NCBI GenBank assembly: GCA_964480945.1
Contig: CAYZRX010000002.1
Coordinates: forward strand, 1 to 64,000
Length of the DNA stretch: 64,000 bases
Reading direction: 5' to 3'
DNA from: VGWB01 sp964480945
Lineage (GTDB): Bacteria > Bacteroidota > Ignavibacteria > UBA10030
Made by a program: the position numbers and the translations under genes. The notes under the pieces were generated by a model that saw nothing but the letters and a program-made list of their open reading frames with translations, did not search any database and was not told the DNA's origin. Shown one piece after another: positions 59,441-64,000 of the stretch; within the stretch, counting starts at the first letter, position 1, and each line of letters opens with the position of its first letter.

Positions 59441-60004
59441 ATGGTCACGATCCCCATCGAGGAGGGGCTCTCCCTCCGTTCCCTGGAGCAGGAGGACGCG
59501 AAGGAACTGTTCGCGCTCACTGACTCGGGCCGCGCGTATCTCCGCCGCTGGCTGCCGTGGCTTGATGCAACGCGGAGCTTACAGGATACCCGCTTGTTCA
59601 TCGAGTCGGCCCAGCGCCAATCCGCGGCGAACCTGGGCTTTCAAAGCGGAATCTGGAGCGACGGGCGTCTGGTGGGGGTTATCGGCTATCATCATGTCGA
59701 CTGGCCGAATCGTTCCACGAACATCGGCTACTGGCTGGGAGAACAAAACCAGGGCCGGGGATTGATGACGAAGGCGACGCGCGCCCTGGTCGATTATGCG
59801 TTCGACGTCTGGCACATGAACCGCGTCGAAATCCGCTGCGCGGTCGAGAACATCAAGAGCCGGGCGATCCCGGAGCGCCTGGGATTCAAGAGTGAGGGTC
59901 TGCTCCGTGAGGCCGAGTGGCTTTACGATCATTTTGTGGATCACGTCGTCTATGGGATGGTTGCAAAGGAATGGGATGAGCTTCGCCGCAACGCGACCCG
60001 ATAG
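59441..60004 (+). CDS. RimJ/RimL-like GNAT acetyltransferase
   Basis: Acetyltransferase of 187 residues. LSLRSLEQEDAKELFALTDSGRAYLRRWLPWLDA is the family N-terminus; the acetyl-CoA region is NIGYWLGEQNQGRGLMTKATRALVDYAF (Q-N-Q-G-R-G-L-M-T-K), followed by VEIRCAVENIKSRAIPERLGFKSEGLLREAEWLYDHFVDHVVYGMV, the hallmark of ribosomal-protein-serine/alanine acetyltransferases (YdaF/RimL type). ATG 59441 is chosen; ATG 59423 in the same frame overlaps the DUF2721 stop. It lies in a purM-DUF2721-GNAT-kinase strand run. Confidence 0.9.
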   Translation: MVTIPIEEGLSLRSLEQEDAKELFALTDSGRAYLRRWLPWLDATRSLQDTRLFIESAQRQSAANLGFQSGIWSDGRLVGVIGYHHVDWPNRSTNIGYWLGEQNQGRGLMTKATRALVDYAFDVWHMNRVEIRCAVENIKSRAIPERLGFKSEGLLREAEWLYDHFVDHVVYGMVAKEWDELRRNATR

Positions 60005-60061
60005 TGCGCGGCATCGTTCCGCTGCGACCGCGCGCCGGGCGAGGTACCATCTCGCCGGCTC

Positions 60062-61900
60062 ATGCTGCGACTGGAAAGGTCCGGATCAGGTTTGAGACAA
60101 TTCATGGCTCCCGATTGGCAATCTCCTGATAATCTTGGTTTCCTCTCGCCGGAGGAAATCCGCACGCGCTTGCTTGAGGCGCAGGAGTTCAGCGCCCGGG
60201 TGAACACCCTCAGCGAGCTCTCTCTGAAGATTGACGGGGCCCGTTCGCGCGAGGAGATCGTTCGTACGTTGAGAGAGAGCGTCAAGCATCTCATCGACGG
60301 TGAGTGTGCGTTCCTGAGCCTCCTCAGTCAGAACAAGACCCACTATGTTATCAGCACGCTCTCCCCGTTGATGGACGCGATCGAGCTTGACCACAAGCAC
60401 TTCTCGGTTGAGATCGGGATGCCCGGATGGGCAATCCAGAACGCCGCAAGTATTGTCGTCGACATCGAATCGGCTCCTTCCTTTCATCCGTCGTTGGAAG
60501 GGAAGCTCAAGGACCTCGGGATCAGTTCGCTCATCATCGTGCCGCTGCGCTCGAGCGAGGATATTCTCGGAGCCCTCCTGTTCGGATCGTCGAAGCCGAA
60601 CGCGTACATCGAAGCGGACCTCTGGCTCGCGCAACTGTTGGCCCTGCAGGTCTCCGTCACCCTTCGCCATACGATGTTGCTCGAGCGGGCCCAGAAGCGC
60701 GTCGTGCAGATCGGGCTTGTCAACCTTGTGGCGAGCAAGCTGACCTCGTCGCTTGACATCGATGAGCTGCTGAACTCGGCCTCCGATTCGATCCAAACGA
60801 ACTTCCAGTACTTCGACGTGACGATCTTGTTGGTGAACCGCGAGGAGAACGAGCTGATTCTGACGGCTCACGCGGGGAATTATGTCGATTTCCTGCCTCA
60901 CGGGTACCGGCAGAAGATCAGCCACGGTATTGTCGGATGGGTCGCCGAGCACGGACAGTCCGTGCTGGCCAACGATGTGTCGCTCGATCCGCGCTACCTT
61001 GCCTATCAATATCACAACACCAACTCGGAACTCGCCCTTCCGATCATCATCGACAACGAAGTTGTAGGCGTCCTGAACGTTGAGGACACGAAGCTCTATG
61101 CGTTTGACGAAACCGACGTCGTCGTGCTGGAGACGCTCTGCGACCAGCTCGCGAGCGCCATTCATAACGCGAAGCTCTTCGATCAGATCAAAAAGGCCAA
61201 CCAGCGCCTGGTCGAGCTCGACAGGTTGAAGACGGACTTCGTGGGGATCGTCTCGCACGATTTCCGGACTCCCCTTTCAACGATCATGCTCGCGGCGAAA
61301 TCCCTTCTTCGCAGAGAGATCAGCCCGGAACGGCTGCGGGAATACCTGAACATCATCGTGGACCAGGCGGACAAACTCAGCAAGCTTGCGGAGGACACCC
61401 TCTCGTTTGCCAAGATCGAGTCGGGTCAGCTCAACTACCAGTTCAAAGTGGTGAACGTCGAGGCCATCATCCAGGAGGCAGTCTCGATGGTGAAGGTCTC
61501 GGCGGGGCACTCCTTCGAATCTTCCGTCGACCTGAACTGTTCCTTCGTACGAGGGGACCAGAACAAGCTGCGTCAGGTGCTGCAGAACCTGATCTCCAAT
61601 GCTGTGAAGTACTCTCCGGCGGGGGGGCAGATCAAGGTGATCGTGACACCGAGCGATCAACCCGACGAAGTGCTCTTTGCCGTCGGCGATCAGGGTCTCG
61701 GGATCCCGGAAGAGTACCTGGGAAGGCTCTTTCAGAAGTATACCCGGGTTGATTCGGGCGAAGCGGGGAAGATCAAGGGCACGGGCCTCGGGCTCTGGAT
61801 TTGCCGCGAGATCATCAAGGCGCACGGCGGAAGAATCTGGGTCGAAAGCGAAGTGGGGAAGGGGAGCACATTCAAATTCTGCGTGAAGAAGGGAAACTAG
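60062..61900 (+). CDS. Soluble histidine kinase with two GAF domains
   Basis: Sensor kinase of 612 residues with no transmembrane segment. GAF 1 (about 45-195), GAF 2 (about 220-365), then a coiled linker into HisKA with phospho-accepting His in IVSHDFRTPLSTIML (about 397-411), and HATPase: N box LQNLISNAVKYSP, G1 VGDQGLGIPEEYL, G2 GKIKGTGLGLWI. The ligands of the GAF domains are unknown. No response regulator is adjacent. A hairpin (GGCGAG/CTCGCC, 60038-60056) sits just before ATG 60062; ATG 60104 is another in-frame start. It ends before a repeat-rich convergent gap. Confidence 0.93.
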   Translation: MLRLERSGSGLRQFMAPDWQSPDNLGFLSPEEIRTRLLEAQEFSARVNTLSELSLKIDGARSREEIVRTLRESVKHLIDGECAFLSLLSQNKTHYVISTLSPLMDAIELDHKHFSVEIGMPGWAIQNAASIVVDIESAPSFHPSLEGKLKDLGISSLIIVPLRSSEDILGALLFGSSKPNAYIEADLWLAQLLALQVSVTLRHTMLLERAQKRVVQIGLVNLVASKLTSSLDIDELLNSASDSIQTNFQYFDVTILLVNREENELILTAHAGNYVDFLPHGYRQKISHGIVGWVAEHGQSVLANDVSLDPRYLAYQYHNTNSELALPIIIDNEVVGVLNVEDTKLYAFDETDVVVLETLCDQLASAIHNAKLFDQIKKANQRLVELDRLKTDFVGIVSHDFRTPLSTIMLAAKSLLRREISPERLREYLNIIVDQADKLSKLAEDTLSFAKIESGQLNYQFKVVNVEAIIQEAVSMVKVSAGHSFESSVDLNCSFVRGDQNKLRQVLQNLISNAVKYSPAGGQIKVIVTPSDQPDEVLFAVGDQGLGIPEEYLGRLFQKYTRVDSGEAGKIKGTGLGLWICREIIKAHGGRIWVESEVGKGSTFKFCVKKGN

Positions 61901-61933
61901 CGCTATTTCCAAAAAATGGTCTCGTGTTCTTTA

Positions 61934-62031
61934 AACCTCACCCTGTCCCTCTCCTAATGCCGAAGGCATCCCTTCGGGAGAGGAGAGGGGACAAAATCCC
62001 TTCCCCTCCTAGGGGAAGGTTAGGATGGGGT
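61934..62031. repeat. Compound palindromic repeat, CCTCACCC...GGATGGGG type
   Basis: Nested hairpins: GTCCCTCTCC (61945-61954) with GGAGAGGGGAC (61982-61992); ATGCC/GGCAT (61957-61961, 61965-61969); and a perfect 9-bp stem CCTTCCCCT/AGGGGAAGG (61999-62007, 62011-62019). The outer parts resemble the widespread CCTCACCC..CCCTCTCC intergenic elements known in many bacteria (recognised from memory). It lies in the convergent gap between the histidine kinase and the VUT-family gene. Confidence 0.65.
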
Positions 62032-62077
62032 CTTCTCAATCGAATTCCAATTCACAACAAAATACTCAGCCGAAGGC

Positions 62078-62126
62078 TTGAGCCCGAGGCTCATCCGCCT
62101 CAGGTGGAGATGAGCCTTTGGCTCAA
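62078..62126. repeat. Long stem-loop with two paired arms
   Basis: TTGAGCC-cg-AGGCTCATC (62078-62095) pairs with GATGAGCCT-tt-GGCTCAA (62109-62126): 7 plus 9 bp separated by a 2-nt mismatch, 13-nt loop. It can fold on either strand and could end or stabilise the 3' end of the kinase or transporter mRNA. Confidence 0.7.
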
Positions 62127-62167
62127 AGATTACTTTCTTGAATAGGCACTAGTTACCGCCGCCCCAC

Positions 62168-62182
62168 AGGCACAACGTGCCT
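62168..62182. repeat. Short GGCAC palindrome near the transporter 3' end
   Basis: AGGCAC-aac-GTGCCT, 6-bp arms with a 3-nt loop. Its last bases overlap the stop codon of the VUT-family gene (62181). It resembles the GGTGCC/GGCACC type palindrome at 36725-36744 in general form. Confidence 0.5.
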
Positions 62183-62858
62183 ACGACGCGGAGAAGGTAA
62201 ACGGATTGAAGTTTGTTCCGCGATCGTACCAGTCGACTTCTTCCTCTCTCTTCAGCCAGCCTACGATGATGTATGTGATCGGCGTGAAGACTGCCTCCAC
62301 GCCGCATTTGAAGATGTAGTTCGATACGATCACGCCGGTGAGAAGGCTCGAAGACAGCAGTCCTCCGAAAGCGATCGTGGCGAACAAAGCCGTATCAACT
62401 CCCTCGCCGATAAGTGTCGACCCGATCGTTCGCGTCCAGAGCCAGCGGCCGCGGGTGAACAACTTCATTTTCGCCAGCACGTACGAATTCGAGAACTCAC
62501 CTGCCCAGTACGCGATCAGACTTGCGATGACGATCCTGGGCGTCATGCCCAGGATCTTCTCATACGCTTCCTGATTCGGCCAGTCACGCGCCGCCGGCAA
62601 CACCCCCACGACCCCGAACACGATCGACATCACCGCCGCGGCGATGAATCCCAGCCAGATCACTTTCCGCGACCGCCGATACCCGTACACCTCGGTGAGG
62701 ATGTCGCCGAAGATGTAACTCACAGGAAAGATCAGCGTTCCGCCATCGAACGTGAACCAGCCGAAGTCGACTATCTTGGTGGACGCGACGTTCGAGATGA
62801 GCAACACGGCCACAAAGAGGCCCGTGATCGTATCGAGATGTTTGTACTGTCTTTCCAT
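62181..62858 (-). CDS. Queuosine precursor transporter (VUT/YhhQ family)
   Basis: Polytopic membrane protein of 225 residues with about six hydrophobic segments. ISNVASTKIVDFGWFTFDGGTLIFPVSYIFGDILTEVYGYRRSRKVIWLGF is the family signature (VUT_1/YhhQ), with further GMTPRIVIASLIAYWAGEFSNSYVLAKMK and GEGVDTALFATIAFGG. It imports queuine or preQ0/preQ1 for tRNA modification in characterised relatives. ATG 62858 with AAGGGAG just ahead is chosen; the frame is open to 62936 only through a terminator hairpin. I looked for a preQ1 riboswitch upstream and could not recognise one. Confidence 0.9.
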   Translation of the reverse strand: MERQYKHLDTITGLFVAVLLISNVASTKIVDFGWFTFDGGTLIFPVSYIFGDILTEVYGYRRSRKVIWLGFIAAAVMSIVFGVVGVLPAARDWPNQEAYEKILGMTPRIVIASLIAYWAGEFSNSYVLAKMKLFTRGRWLWTRTIGSTLIGEGVDTALFATIAFGGLLSSSLLTGVIVSNYIFKCGVEAVFTPITYIIVGWLKREEEVDWYDRGTNFNPFTFSAS

Positions 62859-62885
62859 GTGCTCCCTTGACCGACGGACCGAACG

Positions 62886-62916
62886 AAAAACCTCCAGCGC
62901 CTTTCGACGCCGGAGG
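62886..62916 (-). terminator. Rho-independent terminator ahead of the YhhQ-family gene
   Basis: Minus strand: CCTCCGGCG / CGCTGGAGG (62916-62908 with 62899-62891; one mismatch) with an 8-nt loop, followed by TTTTT (62890-62886). It lies 25 bp beyond the stop of the upstream periplasmic-protein gene and only 27 bp before the YhhQ-family ATG, so it both ends the first transcript and stands in the path of any read-through. Confidence 0.8.
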
Positions 62917-62940
62917 CTTTCGACTGAAGACTCCACCTCT

Positions 62941-63744
62941 CTATCGGCTCGGCTGCGCGAAGAAGCCGGCTTTGAGGCCGGAGTTGATCTTCACCGAGCG
63001 CACGACCAGCTCTGCAATCTTCTCGCCTCCTGCAAAACTCGTTGTCTTGAACGGGACCTTCACTCCATCTACATGCCGGTAGTCGGAATACTCATCGACG
63101 AAGTCCTCCAATCCGGACGCTCCTCTTCTTTGCGAGACCTTTCTCAGGACGATGGAGCTCCGAGCGTCGATGGAAAGCGTGGTCGACGTTTTCGTCGGCC
63201 GGTGGAATGCCCGGACGACATTGACCGGTCTGTCACCAAAACGATCCTGTCCCAGGTAGCTCAAGGAGTACTCTGATCCACTCAGATTCTGCAGCAAATG
63301 ATAGAGGTTGCTCGCGACCGACATCCTCACATCCGTGAGTTGAGCCTCGCTCATCGGTTGAACCCCCATCCGATTCGCCGTCCATCCCGTCTTTCCGTCG
63401 TAACCCGAGGTGACGTTGCCGAAATCCATTGCCGTCTTCAGGAAGAGTTTGTTGGGACGTTCATAGACGGTCTCCATCTCGTACTTCAGCGTCCCCTGCG
63501 GGATGAAAGAGGTCTCGGTGATCGATTGGGTCATGTCCTTCATCGCGGTGAGGGCCCTTCCGCCCATCGCGGTGATGACGTTCGCCAGAATCTCCTTTGC
63601 CTTCGCGGCTCCCGAAGTTTTCGAAGGGGCCTTCTTCTGCGCGGCGGCCGCGCCGGCGGAAAGAAGCAGGACCAGGATTGTCGCCAGCACTCTCATTCCC
63701 CAGCCTGCTCGAGCCGATCGTAACCTGAGAGCCGACCTCCTCAT
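62941..63744 (-). CDS. Secreted outer-membrane lipoprotein-sorting-like protein
   Basis: Protein of 267 residues. A signal peptide with a long basic n-region (MRRSALRLRSARAGWGMRVLATILVLLLSAGAAAA) gives a periplasmic or outer-membrane protein. The mature part is beta-rich and looks like the LolA/RseB ('outer membrane lipoprotein-sorting protein') fold: AKEILANVITAMGGRALTAMKDMTQSITE, YERPNKLFLKTAMDFGNVTSGYDGKTGWTAN, and VDEYSDYRHVDGVKVPFKT. The ATG overlaps the stop of the upstream paralogue by 4 bp. An inner ATG (63696) could also serve. A terminator follows. A role in binding lipid or lipoproteins is inference. Confidence 0.78.
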   Translation of the reverse strand: MRRSALRLRSARAGWGMRVLATILVLLLSAGAAAAQKKAPSKTSGAAKAKEILANVITAMGGRALTAMKDMTQSITETSFIPQGTLKYEMETVYERPNKLFLKTAMDFGNVTSGYDGKTGWTANRMGVQPMSEAQLTDVRMSVASNLYHLLQNLSGSEYSLSYLGQDRFGDRPVNVVRAFHRPTKTSTTLSIDARSSIVLRKVSQRRGASGLEDFVDEYSDYRHVDGVKVPFKTTSFAGGEKIAELVVRSVKINSGLKAGFFAQPSR

Positions 63745-64000
63745 TTCTTGAAGACTTCTTCCTTGACCCCGCCGTTCACCTTGACCGTGTCGATCGTCAC
63801 TTCGGAGATCCGTTTGCCGTCTGCCGTTGAGATGGTCTTGTAAGGGAACTGAACACCGTCGGCCAGCCGGTAGTCCGAGTAGAGCTCCTCCAGATCACTG
63901 GGCCCGGACGGTCCGGTTCCGCGTGCAATCTTCTTGACCACCAGCCCCGTCGCCGGGTCGACGAAGAGGCGAACCAGGTAGTTGGTCGGGTTATAGCGGA
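63741..64000 (-). CDS. Paralogue of the preceding secreted protein, cut by window edge
   Basis: C-terminal 86 residues visible; the frame runs open past the last base of the window, and the GTG at 63941 is an internal valine. LEELYSDYRLADGVQFPYKTISTADGKRISEVTIDTVKVNGGVKEEVFKK matches the C-terminus of the gene downstream (VDEYSDYRHVDGVKVPFKTTSFAGGEKIAELVVRSVKINSGLK), so the two are a tandem pair, with a 4-bp overlap. The N-terminal domain, and whether it is a stand-alone protein or the end of a larger one, lies outside the window. Confidence 0.75.
   Translation of the reverse strand, partial: RYNPTNYLVRLFVDPATGLVVKKIARGTGPSGPSDLEELYSDYRLADGVQFPYKTISTADGKRISEVTIDTVKVNGGVKEEVFKK

Noticed and set aside
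62859..62940. preQ1 riboswitch before the YhhQ-family gene
   Set aside because: The expected short H-type pseudoknot pattern with its A-rich tail is absent; only a terminator is visible.
1..64000. CRISPR arrays, rRNA, tRNA, transposases or prophage genes
   Set aside because: I looked in every intergenic gap and found no regularly spaced repeats, cloverleaf-like sequence or mobile-element gene; short tRNA-like folds cannot be fully excluded without a covariance search.

Overview
The window is 64 kb of dense, ordinary bacterial chromosome of roughly 57-60 % G+C by eye, with short intergenic gaps, no CRISPR array, no recognisable insertion sequence, no rRNA and no tRNA that I could find. The gene families suggest a Gram-negative member of the Fibrobacterota-Chlorobiota-Bacteroidota group, most likely Ignavibacteria-like. 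The evidence is a DUF2723 membrane protein, an OstA-like/LptC/LptB transport set with a Kdo operon, SPOR lipoproteins, a TonB-dependent receptor, a lone vitamin-B12-dependent ribonucleotide reductase, and promoters that fit the Bacteroidota pattern TTG-(19-20 nt)-TAnnTTTG. Some genes also carry good Shine-Dalgarno sequences, unlike typical Bacteroides. The taxonomic placement is inference from gene content, not a measured result.

Layout. 1-7671 (+): two signal peptidase I genes, hemW, a large DUF2723 protein, a methyltransferase and a glycosyltransferase. 7672-7867: convergent gap with a modular inverted repeat. 7868-11299 (-): ispE, a TonB-dependent receptor and a LOG-family protein. 11374-18317 (+): from a divergent promoter, kdsA, kdsC, an uncharacterised gene, kdsD, lptC, an ostA-like gene, lptB and a DAHP synthase, followed by tyrA (to 19582). 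This covers Kdo-8-phosphate formation, the inner-membrane/periplasmic part of LPS transport, and entry to aromatic amino acids. 19787-22641 (+): aminotransferase and PEP carboxykinase, overlapping by 4 bp, closed by a strong hairpin. 22720-29635 (-): a long same-strand run hrcA-grpE-dnaJ-comEA-like-pilM-like-rsmD-coaD-aspC-fmdB. 30014-31159 (+): carA. 31219-36689 (-): P1-family peptidase, membrane dipeptidase and nrdJ, with clear terminators around them.

37235-39052 (+): long-chain acyl-CoA synthetase. 39139-40996 (-): deoC and two overlapping SPOR lipoproteins. 41107-44265 (-): L-fucose isomerase and an MFS transporter behind a promoter overlapped by a palindrome. 44447-46733 (-): truA, lspA, a small membrane protein and a cyclase-family hydrolase, mostly overlapping by 4 bp. 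46824-55054 (-, apart from one tiny + gene): hotdog thioesterase, DUF885 protein, DNA polymerase IV, acetyltransferase, serine-protease-like lipoprotein, OsmC and valS. 55368-57627 (-): fumarylacetoacetate-hydrolase family protein, membrane protein and M23 peptidase. 57907-61900 (+): purM, DUF2721, acetyltransferase and a soluble double-GAF histidine kinase. 61901-62180: a cluster of palindromic repeats. 62181-64000 (-): VUT/YhhQ-family transporter behind a terminator hairpin, then two related periplasmic proteins, the second cut by the window edge.

I see no obvious new defence or mobile system. The most useful leads are the consistent promoter architecture, the unknown gene embedded in the Kdo/LPS operon, the PilM/ComEA-like pair inside the heat-shock run, the operator-like palindromes at fucI and nrdJ, the terminator just ahead of the YhhQ-family gene, and several families of intergenic palindromes.
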